A DNA stretch of 64,000 nucleotides from Mycolicibacterium crocinum (GTDB lineage Bacteria; Actinomycetota; Actinomycetes; Mycobacteriales; Mycobacteriaceae): contig NZ_CP092362.2 in NCBI RefSeq assembly GCF_022370635.2, positions 1,984,001-2,048,000 on the forward strand, given 5' to 3'. Shown piece after piece: positions 7,651-15,406 of the stretch. Below the pieces are notes generated by a model, which searched no databases, had not been told where the DNA came from, and saw only the letters and a program-made list of their open reading frames with translations. The position numbers and the translations under genes are program-made. Numbering within the stretch: the first letter of the stretch is position 1; every line of letters begins with the position of its first letter.

Positions 7651-7908
7651 ATGTCCGAGGACGAGACCCCAGACGTTCCACCGAATCAGCTATCCATCGA
7701 TCCGCGGAGCCCGTTCTACAACGAAGAGGTGCTCCTGCGCGACGTGGGTATTCGCTTCAACGGCACCGAGAAGACCAATGTCCACGAATACAACGTGGCC
7801 GAGGGTTGGGTGCGGGTCGAAGTCCCGACCGCGAAGGATCGCCGCGGAAATCCGATGGTCGTCAAGCTCAGCGGCACGGTCGAACCGTATTTCCGCTCAG
7901 CGGACTAG
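7651..7908 (+). CDS. DUF3297-family protein
   Basis: An 85-residue soluble protein matching the DUF3297 pattern. It starts 'MSEDETPDVPPNQLSIDP' and continues with 'FYNEEVLLRDVGIRFNG', 'NVHEYNVAEGWVRVEV' and the closing 'RRGNPMVVKLSGTVEPYF'. The function of the family is unknown. The start at 7651 fits the family N-terminus; upstream in-frame codons overlap the terminator. It is the first gene right of the tRNA-like site and its higher GC fits the resident chromosome. I infer that the island boundary lies between it and 7490. Confidence 0.82.
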   Translation: MSEDETPDVPPNQLSIDPRSPFYNEEVLLRDVGIRFNGTEKTNVHEYNVAEGWVRVEVPTAKDRRGNPMVVKLSGTVEPYFRSAD

Positions 7909-8057
7909 GGGACACCCTTGGGTTGCCGGACGACTGTTCGGCGCACTCGGTAGAAGACCCACCAGCCTCGTCGCTCACTGTCGAGCAGACCCGGCCACGC
8001 GCAGCACGCTGAGACGGCGCGATATTCACAATCATCGGCTCAGCGCACAAGCGAACA

Positions 8058-9185
8058 CTAAGGGAGCGGATCGGTGTCCGTCGCCGTGGTAAGTCCGCTG
8101 TGCGCCGTCCGGGTGCGCTGCTCGGGGAAGCGGTGGTACAGCGCAAGCGATACGTAGACCAGGCCGACGAGAACGGGGACCTCGATGAGCGGGCCCACTA
8201 CGCCGGCAAGCGCCTGCCCGGATGTCGCGCCGAAGGTCGCGATCGCCACGGCGATGGCGAGTTCGAAGTTGTTGCCCGCCGAGGTGAACGCCAGGGTAGT
8301 GGTGCGCGGGTATCCCAGCTTCAACGCGAACCCGACGAGGTAGCCGCTGGTCCACATGATGGCGAAATAGGCGAGCAGTGGCAGCGCGATACGCACCACG
8401 TCCAGTGGGCGAGATGTGATCTGGTCGCCCTGGAGTGCGAACAGGATCACGATGGTGAACAGCAGCCCGTATAAGGCCCAGGGGCCGACGCGCGGCAGGA
8501 ACGTGGATTCGTACCACTCACGGCCCCTTGCTTTTTCGCCGTAGCGGCGGGTCGCGTAGCCGGCCACCAGGGGGATGCCGAGGAAGATCAGCACCGACTT
8601 GGCGATCTGCCACACGGAGATGTTCAGCGAGGTCTGGTTCATGCCCAACCAACCCGGCAGGACCGACAGATAGAACCAGCTCAGCACGGCGAAGATCAGC
8701 ACCTGGATCACCGAGTTGATCGCGACCAGGACAGCTGCGGCCTCTCGGTCACCGCGCGCGAGATCGTTCCAGATGATCACCATGGCGATGCACGGAGCCA
8801 GGCCGACGATGATGATGCCGGTCCGGTACTCGGGCAAATCTGGCAGGAACACCCAGGCCAGGGTGAACATCAGTGCTGGGCCGACTACCCACACCAGGAA
8901 TAGCGCAGCCAGCAGCATTCTGCGGTCATGAGTGACGGCGCCCAGTCGGTCGTAGCGCACCTTGGCCAGCACCGGGTACATCATGACCAGCAGTCCGATG
9001 GCGATGGGGAGCGAGATCCCGTCGATCTGCACCGCGCTGATCGCGCTTCCCAGGCCTGGAACGAGTCGCCCCAGGATCAGTCCCAAGACCATGGCTGCGC
9101 CGATCCACACCGGGAGCAGCCGGTTGAGGGTGGACAGCTTGGTCATCACAGGCTCGGCGCCAGACGATGTGGTCGCTTCGGTCAC
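8058..9185 (-). CDS. acr3: ACR3-family arsenite efflux permease
   Basis: A 375-residue, roughly ten-helix membrane protein of the ACR3 (bile acid:sodium symporter superfamily) arsenite exporters. It extrudes As(III), completing detoxification of arsenate reduced by ArsC. The family-signature segment 'GLAPCIAMVIIWNDLARGD', with the conserved Cys in a central helix, is present, as is 'TSAGNNFELAIAVAIATFG' near the end. It starts at GTG 9185 with GGGAG about 8 bases ahead. A probable ArsR site (9222-9242) lies just upstream. The acr3 gene therefore has its own arsenic-responsive promoter although arsI is 248 bases further up on the same strand. Confidence 0.96.
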   Translation of the reverse strand: MTEATTSSGAEPVMTKLSTLNRLLPVWIGAAMVLGLILGRLVPGLGSAISAVQIDGISLPIAIGLLVMMYPVLAKVRYDRLGAVTHDRRMLLAALFLVWVVGPALMFTLAWVFLPDLPEYRTGIIIVGLAPCIAMVIIWNDLARGDREAAAVLVAINSVIQVLIFAVLSWFYLSVLPGWLGMNQTSLNISVWQIAKSVLIFLGIPLVAGYATRRYGEKARGREWYESTFLPRVGPWALYGLLFTIVILFALQGDQITSRPLDVVRIALPLLAYFAIMWTSGYLVGFALKLGYPRTTTLAFTSAGNNFELAIAVAIATFGATSGQALAGVVGPLIEVPVLVGLVYVSLALYHRFPEQRTRTAHSGLTTATDTDPLP

Positions 9186-9221
9186 GCTGAGACTCCCGTC
9201 AGTGGTGCGCTTCGACGCCTG

Positions 9222-9242
9222 TCGATATTGACAGTCATCGAA
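9222..9242. promoter_or_regulatory. Probable ArsR operator of acr3
   Basis: TCGAT-10nt-ATCGA inverted repeat upstream of acr3. The core ATTGACAGTCATCGAA (9227-9242) matches ATTGATGGTTATCGAT at 11151-11166, upstream of the second arsR, in 12 of 16 positions. One regulator probably binds both. The rest of the gap 9186-9432 shows no gene. Confidence 0.6.
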
Positions 9243-9432
9243 TCAAGGGGCAAGCCGCCGCCTCGGCGTCGATGTGCGCCTGCGGGCGCTTTCGTCACGA
9301 GGTTCGTCGAGGAATGCCGCCGCGCGGCAGCTGGTGCGTTCCTGGCGCCGGCACAAAGCGGCACTGAAATGATCTGGCAGTCCGGCATTCTCGCCGTTAC
9401 GACCGAGACCGTCTGTGCGCCGAACGCGGATT

Positions 9433-9867
9433 TCACGGTGCTGACACGTCGGCGCCGCAGCAGCGGTTCTCTTCGGCCTCAGGTGCGGAACCAAAGAACG
9501 TGTCCGAGTCGGCAAGCTTGGTGTAGACCTCCCAGCGCTCCCCGCCGGGGCCGGTCACCCACACCTTGTCTTGCGTGGCGAAGCAGCAGGTGGTGCCGAT
9601 CTCTTCCTCGGTGAACATGCCTTCGTTGGTTAGGCGTGAGATCTCGGCGTGGACGAGGTCGCTGGATTCGACCTCGACACCGAGGTGGTTGAGGCTGCCG
9701 CCCTGGCCCGGATTTTCCAGCAGGACCAGCTTTAGCGGCGGTTCGGCGATCGCGAAGTTTGCGTAGCCCGGCTTGACCTTGGCCGGCTCGGTGTTGAACA
9801 GCTTGGAGTAGAAGGTGATGGCCGCGTCGATGTCATCGACGTTGAGGGCCAGTTGAATACGGGACAT
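9433..9867 (-). CDS. arsI: ArsI/CadI-family VOC metalloenzyme (organoarsenical C-As lyase type)
   Basis: A 144-residue vicinal-oxygen-chelate protein of the ArsI/CadI group. ArsI enzymes break the C-As bond of trivalent organoarsenicals; the M. tuberculosis homologue CadI is metal-inducible. The start 'MSRIQLALNVDDIDAAI' is standard and GGGAGG precedes ATG 9867. The vicinal pair Cys94-Cys95 in GTTCCFA, His61 (NHLGVEVE) and Glu113 (RWEVYT) correspond to the arsenic- and iron-binding residues. Position 5 is Gln rather than the His of characterised ArsI, as I recall for CadI. A Cys-Cys pair near the C-terminus (136-137) may add metal binding. It is divergent from the first arsR. Confidence 0.9.
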   Translation of the reverse strand: MSRIQLALNVDDIDAAITFYSKLFNTEPAKVKPGYANFAIAEPPLKLVLLENPGQGGSLNHLGVEVESSDLVHAEISRLTNEGMFTEEEIGTTCCFATQDKVWVTGPGGERWEVYTKLADSDTFFGSAPEAEENRCCGADVSAP

Positions 9868-9889
9868 GGGGCGCCTCCCGAAACCTATG

Positions 9890-9901
9890 CGACATATGTC
9901 G
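9890..9901. promoter_or_regulatory. Palindrome between arsI and arsR, probable operator
   Basis: CGACATATGTCG is a perfect 12-base palindrome 22 bases ahead of the arsI start. A related CGATATATGTCA follows at 9935, next to arsR. It is a likely binding site of the divergent ArsR. Confidence 0.6.
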
Positions 9902-9934
9902 AACTTGTGGGACAGGGCCAGCATGCCACCTTTT

Positions 9935-9946
9935 CGATATATGTCA
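9935..9946. promoter_or_regulatory. Second ArsR-type site next to arsR
   Basis: CGATATATGTCA, a near copy of the palindrome at 9890, is 45 bases away and 22 bases ahead of the arsR GTG. The pair would let one repressor control both divergent promoters. Confidence 0.5.
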
Positions 9947-9968
9947 AGCAATGTGGCATCATGGATTT

Positions 9969-10328
9969 GTGCCCAAGGCGTTGCCGTTGATCGATATGTC
10001 TGCGCCGGTGTGTTGTGCGCCGGTAGTAGCTGGGGTGATGAGTGACGACGACGCGTTGCATGTGGCGTTGCGACTCAAGGCGCTGGCCGATCCGGCGCGG
10101 GTCAAAATCATGTCCCTGCTGTTCGCCTCGGCCGATGGGGAGGAGAACAGTCGGGACCTGGCCGCGGCGATCGGGGTCGGGGAGTCGACCGTCAGCCACC
10201 ATCTCACCCAGCTGCGCAATGCCGGGTTGGTGGAGTCGACACGTCGCGGCATGAACGTCTATCACCGTGCGCACCGCGATGCGGTGGCGGCGTTGGTCGC
10301 CGTTCTCGATCCGAATTGTTGTTCCTAG
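9969..10328 (+). CDS. arsR: ArsR/SmtB-family metalloregulator
   Basis: A 119-residue winged-helix repressor of the ArsR/SmtB family, probably sensing As(III) or a related thiophilic metal. The HTH is 'SRDLAAAIGVGESTVSHHLTQLRNAGLV', followed by the wing 'RRGMNVYHRA'. N-terminal CC ('APVCCAPV') and C-terminal CC ('DPNCCS') are candidate metal ligands, as in the Rv2640c-type regulators next to M. tuberculosis cadI. I chose GTG 9969 because that family begins with a short PK-LP-IDxSAPVCC leader; ATG 9996 is the alternative. It is divergent from arsI and overlaps the arsC stop by 4 bases. Confidence 0.9.
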   Translation: MPKALPLIDMSAPVCCAPVVAGVMSDDDALHVALRLKALADPARVKIMSLLFASADGEENSRDLAAAIGVGESTVSHHLTQLRNAGLVESTRRGMNVYHRAHRDAVAALVAVLDPNCCS

Positions 10329-10753
10329 AGCCGAGTTTCGGTGTCTGCGGTGCGCGGCAGCAACTCGGCAATGAGTTCTTCGATTCGTGTCCTGATCTGG
10401 TCGCGGATCGGTCGCACTGCGTCCACGCCCTTGCCTGCGGGATCTTCGAGGACCCAATCCCGATAACTCTTCCCCGGGAAAAATGGGCAGGTATCCCCGC
10501 AACCCATGGTTATCACCACATCGGAGGCTTCGACCGCGTCGGTGGTCAGGATTTTCGGGGTCTGATGCGAGATGTCGATCCCGACTTCGGCCATGGCCTC
10601 CACGGCGGCGGGATTGACCGCACTACCGGGGGCGCTGCCGGCCGAGCGGACTTCGATGGCGTCGCCCGCCAAGGCGGACAGAAACCCCGCGGCCATCTGG
10701 GAGCGTCCGGCGTTGTGCACGCAGACGAACAACACGGACGGTTTGGTGGTCAT
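10325..10753 (-). CDS. arsC: Arsenate reductase, low-molecular-weight phosphatase type
   Basis: A 142-residue cytoplasmic arsenate reductase of the LMW protein tyrosine phosphatase fold; it reduces As(V) to As(III) for export. The phosphate loop is CVHNAGRS, with nucleophile Cys11 and Arg17 (CX5R). The resolving cysteines are probably Cys85 and Cys89 in 'TMGCGDTCPFFPG', which couple to mycothiol/mycoredoxin or thioredoxin. The aspartate region is 'RDWVLEDPAGKGVDAVR'. The start (ATG 10753) overlaps the stop of the upstream arsR as ATGA, so the two form an operon. It converges on the first arsR with a 4-base overlap. Confidence 0.95.
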   Translation of the reverse strand: MTTKPSVLFVCVHNAGRSQMAAGFLSALAGDAIEVRSAGSAPGSAVNPAAVEAMAEVGIDISHQTPKILTTDAVEASDVVITMGCGDTCPFFPGKSYRDWVLEDPAGKGVDAVRPIRDQIRTRIEELIAELLPRTADTETRL

Positions 10754-11142
10754 CGACAGGTCCTCTCGAGCGCGGTATCGGCTGTGGTGGGGGAATGGGG
10801 GAGGTCGAGCGCCAGTACCGCCGACAGCCTTGCGATGGCTGCTGGTATCGCCCAGTAATACACCCAGGTACCGCGTCGCTCGCAGTCGAGCAATCCCGCT
10901 TCGCGCAGCGTCTTAAGGTGATGAGAGATGGTCGGCTGAGACAGCTCGAAGAACGGGGAGATCTCGCACACGCAGCACTGGCCACCCTTGTGGCTGGCAA
11001 TCAGGCTCAGCATGCGCAGGCGCACCGGATCCCCCAGTGCCTTGAACATCGGCGCCAACTCGCCTGCCCAATCTGAGTCCAGGGGTTGACGGGCCAGCGG
11101 AGGGCAGCAGGGTTCATCGGGTGATGACGGCGCGGCGGACAC
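10750..11142 (-). CDS. arsR: ArsR-family arsenic-responsive repressor
   Basis: A 130-residue winged-helix repressor, promoter-proximal in an arsR-arsC operon. The As(III) site is the CVC motif in 'GGQCCVCEISPFFELSQ', at the start of the recognition helix region. It is followed by 'QPTISHHLKTLREAGLL' and the wing 'RRGTWVYYW'. GTG 11142 is chosen because upstream in-frame sequence lacks family similarity. No ribosome site is present, and a TATAGA box ends 4 bases before the GTG, so a leaderless transcript is plausible. A second CC pair (DEPCCPP) is near the N-terminus. Its operator at 11151-11166 recurs before acr3. Confidence 0.92.
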   Translation of the reverse strand: MSAAPSSPDEPCCPPLARQPLDSDWAGELAPMFKALGDPVRLRMLSLIASHKGGQCCVCEISPFFELSQPTISHHLKTLREAGLLDCERRGTWVYYWAIPAAIARLSAVLALDLPHSPTTADTALERTCR

Positions 11143-11150
11143 ACGTCTAT

Positions 11151-11166
11151 ATTGATGGTTATCGAT
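11151..11166. promoter_or_regulatory. Probable ArsR operator of the arsR-arsC operon
   Basis: ATTGATGGTTATCGAT lies 9 bases ahead of the arsR GTG and overlaps its likely -10 box (minus strand TATAGA). It shares 12 of 16 bases with 9227-9242 before acr3. The remainder of 11143-11371 shows no gene. Confidence 0.6.
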
Positions 11167-11371
11167 ACAGCCGTCAAACGGCAGACGAGGTTCACGGTGC
11201 CGCGATATCTGTATCGAGCTGGCCTCGCGCTGCAACACCTATTTGTGGGGCGTGCGCAGATTTGTCGCGCCAAGATCGAGTCGGACGGATATCAGCTCTG
11301 TGGCCGAGCTGGCACTCGAACGTTATGGATTACTGCTCGTCCGTGCAGGCGTTCGATGTCAGTGTCGATGT

Positions 11372-12091
11372 GTGCCAGCCCAGTACGCAGTCAAGACCGA
11401 TAGCCGGCTAGCCGCCCGGTGCGCCGCGACGGCGTCGATCGGTGCAGCGGTCATCCACTTCGCGGTAACGCCGATGCACTGGAAGGACTGGCTGCCGTCG
11501 GGGTTGTTCTTCGCATCCATCGCGGTGTTCCAGTTGGTTTGGGGATTCATCGCATGGTCACGGCCGACGATGGTGGTGCTCATCGCCGGCATCCTCGGCA
11601 ATGCCGGTTCGGCCGCTCTGTGGGTGTTGTCACGAACCGCGGGCGCACCCTTTGGCCCCAACGCCGGTCAGCCCGAGGCCGTGGAGGCGGCCGGCATCTG
11701 CGTGCTGTTGCTTCAGTGCTATGTAGTCATGGGTGCAGGGTGGGCGTTGACTCGGCGCTATCGAACGCACGAAATTCCGGGGTATGGGCGGGCTTTGGTG
11801 TTGCTGGGCGCCAATACCGTGATGGTCGGCGCGGTTACGGTGGCCCTGGCGTCCGGGCTCCAGGGCCACCACCATCACCATGGCTCCGCGACCGAAGCGG
11901 AACAGGAGCCGATTCACAGCAAGCAGATGGACGGGCATTCGCACCACGCGGACCCTGTGGTTCCGGCCGCGACACTTCCCTCGACAGCACCGGTGCCGGT
12001 CGAGTCGGGACGTCCGGTGACGGACATGAAGCTCAACACGACCGGTGATCAGCCGAATACTGATGGGCATCAACATCATCACAACGACTGA
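11372..12091 (+). CDS. Five-span membrane protein with histidine-rich C-terminus
   Basis: A protein of about 239 residues with five predicted membrane segments: 'AATASIGAAVIHFAV', 'GLFFASIAVFQLVWGFIAW', 'MVVLIAGILGNAGSAALWVL', 'GICVLLLQCYVVMGAGWAL' and 'ALVLLGANTVMVGAVTVALA'. These are followed by GLQGHHHHHG and a His-rich soluble tail (HSKQMDGHSHH, DGHQHHHND). Histidine near membrane segment 1 (IHF) and MHW in the first loop could also bind metal. The start is uncertain: GTG 11372 is conservative and GTG 11300 is in frame. I do not recognise a named family. The position just ahead of a DUF305 protein and a multicopper oxidase suggests a copper-handling role; this is inference. Confidence 0.75.
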   Translation: MPAQYAVKTDSRLAARCAATASIGAAVIHFAVTPMHWKDWLPSGLFFASIAVFQLVWGFIAWSRPTMVVLIAGILGNAGSAALWVLSRTAGAPFGPNAGQPEAVEAAGICVLLLQCYVVMGAGWALTRRYRTHEIPGYGRALVLLGANTVMVGAVTVALASGLQGHHHHHGSATEAEQEPIHSKQMDGHSHHADPVVPAATLPSTAPVPVESGRPVTDMKLNTTGDQPNTDGHQHHHND

Positions 12092-12121
12092 GTTCGCGCC
12101 AAGTCAGGAGAGCGGCGGCGG

Positions 12122-12583
12122 TCAGTGCTGGTGCTCGAAGAGCACCAGCGTGTGCACCAGTGAGCCATCGACGAAGTAGGCCCGGCAGTCGAAGTGGTCC
12201 TGCAGTGTTGAGCCGACTTCCGTGGGCGCATTCACCACACCGGAGACGTTCAATACGGTGATACGTGCTGTGTCAATGCCTTTGAGAGGCTCGTCGAGGG
12301 TCAGGGGGAACTGGTCTCGACCGTCGACGTCAAGGCTGCTCGCCTCGGTGCGTACGTCGGAAAGGTGTGCGGTGGAGGCGGACACCAATCGCTTCAGGAC
12401 GTCGGTTTGACAGCGATCCATGGCTGACTGCTCGGCAGTGGGGCGGGTCTCGCTCGATCTCCACAGCCGCAGTGCGCCTGAAGAAATGGCGATGGCGACG
12501 ATGGCCGCGCCCACCAGAACGAGGACGGCCGTCACGACGAGTCGGCTCCGGTGCCCGTTGTGATCACCGAGGTTGCGTTTCAC
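12122..12583 (-). CDS. Membrane-anchored hypothetical protein
   Basis: A 153-residue protein with a basic cytoplasmic N-terminus, one membrane segment ('LVVTAVLVLVGAAIVAIAISSG') and an extracytoplasmic domain of about 110 residues containing Cys in 'MDRCQTDVL' and 'DHFDCRAYFVDG', which may pair. GTG 12583 is supported by GGGGAG 4 bases ahead. The C-terminal 'GSLVHTLVLFEHQH' ends in histidines. It is transcribed against the flanking copper genes and converges on the His-rich membrane protein with a 30-base gap. I do not recognise a family. Confidence 0.68.
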   Translation of the reverse strand: MKRNLGDHNGHRSRLVVTAVLVLVGAAIVAIAISSGALRLWRSSETRPTAEQSAMDRCQTDVLKRLVSASTAHLSDVRTEASSLDVDGRDQFPLTLDEPLKGIDTARITVLNVSGVVNAPTEVGSTLQDHFDCRAYFVDGSLVHTLVLFEHQH

Positions 12584-12752
12584 TATCTCCCCACCCCGCT
12601 GTTTCGTCGGTTCAGCATTGCCGGTTTTGCAAGGCACAGCCATCGAACCGACGTTCTTTATCGAATCTTCACAGAACCACTAGCTCACCCCTACCGAACC
12701 CCGGAAAGCTCGGAAGCGGATCGAAATGCTGGATCGATGAAAGGGATGCGTT

Positions 12753-13514
12753 GTGAGTAAGACGAGGATTGTGGTGACCGGGGTGGCTGCGTTCGCCGCG
12801 GTGGCCGCCATCGGTGCGTGTAGTAACGCGGCGACCAAGGAGGCGTCGTCGTCGACCACGTCATCCCCGGCTCAGAGCACATCGGCGGCTCCGGCAGCCG
12901 CGCATAACCAGGCCGACATGATGTTCGCCCGGATGATGATCCCTCATCATCAGCAGGCTATTCAGATGAGCGACATGATCTTTGCCAAGCAGGGCATCGA
13001 CCCCCGGGTGGTCGACCTCGCCAAGCAGATCAAGGCCGCACAGGGCCCGGAGATCGACCAGATGCAAGGTTGGTTGAAGCAGTGGGGCATGCCGGGGATG
13101 AGCGGCATGCCGGGCATGGACGACATGCCAGGAATGAATGGCACACCCGGCAATGCGCCGTCCGATCATGGCGGCATGCACGGCTCCGACACTGCCACGG
13201 CATCACCTACCACCACCGCGACCATGCCGATGCCCATGCCAAGCGGCTCGACGATGCCCGGGATGGGTGATATGCCCGGTATGGACGGAATGATGTCGCC
13301 GGCCGATATGCAGGCGCTGCAAAGCGCCCAGGGTGTCGAGGCCAGCAAGCTGTACCTCACTCAAATGATCAAGCACCATCAGGGTGCAATCACCATGGCG
13401 CAGAACGAGATCAAGAACGGCCAGTTCCCCGACGCCATTGCCCTGGCCAAGTCGATCGCGACCAGCCAGCAGAAGGAGATCGACACCATGAACCAGATCC
13501 TGAGCACTCTCTAG
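12753..13514 (+). CDS. DUF305 lipoprotein with Met-rich linker
   Basis: A 253-residue exported lipoprotein (signal peptide with lipobox AIGAC, Cys about residue 23). It has two DUF305 helices, each with an HH pair: 'MMIPHHQQAIQMSDMI' and 'QMIKHHQGAITMAQNEI'. DUF305 is a ferritin-like four-helix family often found with copper resistance genes. Between the two halves lies a Met/Gly linker built on GMPGM, GMDDM and PMPMP units, a pattern used for Cu(I) binding. It starts at GTG 12753 and is followed after 7 bases by the multicopper oxidase gene, so the pair is an operon. It is probably a periplasmic copper carrier or donor to the oxidase. Confidence 0.9.
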   Translation: MSKTRIVVTGVAAFAAVAAIGACSNAATKEASSSTTSSPAQSTSAAPAAAHNQADMMFARMMIPHHQQAIQMSDMIFAKQGIDPRVVDLAKQIKAAQGPEIDQMQGWLKQWGMPGMSGMPGMDDMPGMNGTPGNAPSDHGGMHGSDTATASPTTTATMPMPMPSGSTMPGMGDMPGMDGMMSPADMQALQSAQGVEASKLYLTQMIKHHQGAITMAQNEIKNGQFPDAIALAKSIATSQQKEIDTMNQILSTL

Positions 13515-13521
13515 GAATGCC

Positions 13522-15039
13522 ATGACGCAGCCCGCACCCCTGACGCGGCGCGGATTTCTCGCCGCCGGCCTCCTCGGCGGTGCGGCTCTGGTGGCGTGTG
13601 GCCGTTCCACCCCGCCTCGTGCACCGGGCGGTACGACCGCGGCTGACGCGATCGCCGCGGCCGAGGCGGCCCGCCCGCACACCGGCAAGACGGTCTCGGC
13701 GCGCTTGGCGCCTGGTCCCGCCGACATCGACCTCGGCGGGACCAAGGCGCGAACACTGGCCTACAACAACCAGATTCCCGGACCGTTGATTCGGGCCAAT
13801 GTCGGGGACGAGATTGCGGTCACCGTCGACAACGGACTCGACCACCCGACGTCGGTGCACTGGCACGGCATCGCCTTGCGCAACGATATGGACGGTGCGG
13901 AACCGGCCAGCCGGAACATCGGACCCGGCTCGAACTTCGAATACCGGTTCAGCTCACCGTATCCGGGAACGTATTGGGCCCACCCGCACGTCGGCATGGA
14001 CACCGACTACGGCTTGTACGTGCCGGTCATCATCGATGATCCAGCCGACCCTGGCCGCTATGACGCGGAGTGGATCGTGATGCTCGACGACTGGACGTCC
14101 GGAGTGGGAACCAGCCCCGACGTGATCTACAGGGGACTGCGCTCGATGAGCACCGGCGGTGGGTCCATGCCCGGGATGCCCGGCATGGGCCAGATGCCGG
14201 CGATTCCCGGCGTGGGCGGCGCTGGGCCGAGTGATCTGCTCGGTGGTGACAGTGGCGACGTCAGCTATCCGTACTACATCATCAACGGCCGCATCCCATC
14301 CGCGCCGACAAACTTCGACGCAAAACCCGGACAGCGCATCCGAATTCGCATCATCAACGCCGCCGCCGACACCGCATTCCGGGTCGCTCTGGCGGGGCAC
14401 CGCATGACCGTGACCCACACCGACGGCTTCCCGGTGGTGCCCACCGACGTCGATGCCCTTCTGCTGGGCATGGGGGAGCGCTACGACGTCATCGTCACCG
14501 CAGCGGCCGGTGTGTTCCCTCTCGTCGCCGCCGCGGAAGGAAAGAACGCCGTCGCCCGCGCGCTGCTCACCACGGGAGCCGGCAGCGCGCCAGACGCCGC
14601 CTTCCGGCCTCCTGAACTCAGCGGCCGGATCGGAACCGTGGACACCTTCACCGCGACACCGCAAGTGCAGCTCCCAACCGACAGCGACCTCGACCTCCAG
14701 GCTCGCCTGTCGGGCACGATGATGCAGTACGACTGGATGATCAACGGCCACCCCTACGACCACACCGTCCCGCTGACCATCCATCAGGGCCAGCACGCCA
14801 CCTTGACCTTCACCAACGCAACCACGATGTGGCATCCGATGCACCTGCACGGCCATACGTTTCAGGTCGTCCGGCCCGACGGCAGGCCCGGCGCTCGCAA
14901 GGACACCCTCATCGTCAAACCGCAGCAGGCGGTGGCGGTCAGGTTGGTCGCCGACAATCCAGGAACCTGGATGCTGCACTGCCACAACGGTTACCACATG
15001 GAAGCCGGCATGATGACCACCCTCGACTACACCAGCTGA
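13522..15039 (+). CDS. mmcO: Exported multicopper oxidase (MmcO-type)
   Basis: A 505-residue three-cupredoxin multicopper oxidase, probably oxidising toxic Cu(I) outside the membrane. It has a Tat signal (TRRGFLAAGLLGG) merging into a lipobox (LVAC), so it is a Tat-exported lipoprotein. All copper motifs are present: HWHG (about residue 114), HPHVG, HPMHLHGH and the C-terminal HCHNGYHMEAGM that supplies type-1 and type-3 ligands. A Met-rich insertion (GSMPGMPGMGQMP, about 214-226) resembles the Met-rich segments of CueO. It follows the DUF305 gene by 7 bases and is followed by the SHOCT gene. It corresponds to M. tuberculosis MmcO by domain order and signal. Confidence 0.95.
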   Translation: MTQPAPLTRRGFLAAGLLGGAALVACGRSTPPRAPGGTTAADAIAAAEAARPHTGKTVSARLAPGPADIDLGGTKARTLAYNNQIPGPLIRANVGDEIAVTVDNGLDHPTSVHWHGIALRNDMDGAEPASRNIGPGSNFEYRFSSPYPGTYWAHPHVGMDTDYGLYVPVIIDDPADPGRYDAEWIVMLDDWTSGVGTSPDVIYRGLRSMSTGGGSMPGMPGMGQMPAIPGVGGAGPSDLLGGDSGDVSYPYYIINGRIPSAPTNFDAKPGQRIRIRIINAAADTAFRVALAGHRMTVTHTDGFPVVPTDVDALLLGMGERYDVIVTAAAGVFPLVAAAEGKNAVARALLTTGAGSAPDAAFRPPELSGRIGTVDTFTATPQVQLPTDSDLDLQARLSGTMMQYDWMINGHPYDHTVPLTIHQGQHATLTFTNATTMWHPMHLHGHTFQVVRPDGRPGARKDTLIVKPQQAVAVRLVADNPGTWMLHCHNGYHMEAGMMTTLDYTS

Positions 15040-15088
15040 TGCTGCTCAGCCGCCCCGCTAGCACCACGGAAGGAAAGGAGAAGGTCCC

Positions 15089-15358
15089 ATGATGTTCTGG
15101 TCCGACCACGACATGAGCGGATGGGGTTACACAGGCATGGCAATCGGAATGGTTCTGTTTTGGGTCCTCGTCATCGTCGCGATCATCGCGCTGGTGCGCT
15201 CCAGTGCGACTAGTACCCAGGCGCGTACTGTTCTTCAGCCACCGCTGTACGCCGAGTCACCCGAGCAACTGTTGGCGATTCGATTCGCCCGTGGTGACAT
15301 CGACGAAGCCGAGTATCACCAGCGCCTGGCTGTCCTGCGTGGCGGGGCCCCTCGCTGA
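15089..15358 (+). CDS. Small SHOCT-domain membrane protein
   Basis: An 89-residue protein with an N-terminal His/Met-containing stretch (MMFWSDHDMSGWGYTGM), one membrane segment ('MVLFWVLVIVAIIALV') and a C-terminal SHOCT helix hairpin, 'EQLLAIRFARGDIDEAEYHQRLAVLRG'. SHOCT domains are short oligomerisation modules and often follow a membrane anchor. It is 50 bases after the multicopper oxidase with a good ribosome site (GGAAAGGAG), so it is probably the last gene of the copper operon. The exposed N-terminal His/Met residues could bind copper; this is inferred. Confidence 0.88.
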   Translation: MMFWSDHDMSGWGYTGMAIGMVLFWVLVIVAIIALVRSSATSTQARTVLQPPLYAESPEQLLAIRFARGDIDEAEYHQRLAVLRGGAPR

Positions 15359-15406
15359 GGCCAACCGGGGACGAAGGCTCATCCACGTCGACGACCAGGG
15401 ATCCGC

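Noticed and set aside
12584..12752. A RicR/CsoR copper operator ahead of the DUF305 gene
   Set aside because: The stretch has CACCCCTACCG and ACCCCGG, but no palindrome of the TACCC...GGGTA type could be recognised.
13954..14997. A 347-residue open frame antisense to the multicopper oxidase
   Set aside because: It lacks any domain or ribosome site, and the plus-strand oxidase has complete copper motifs. It is an artefact of high GC.
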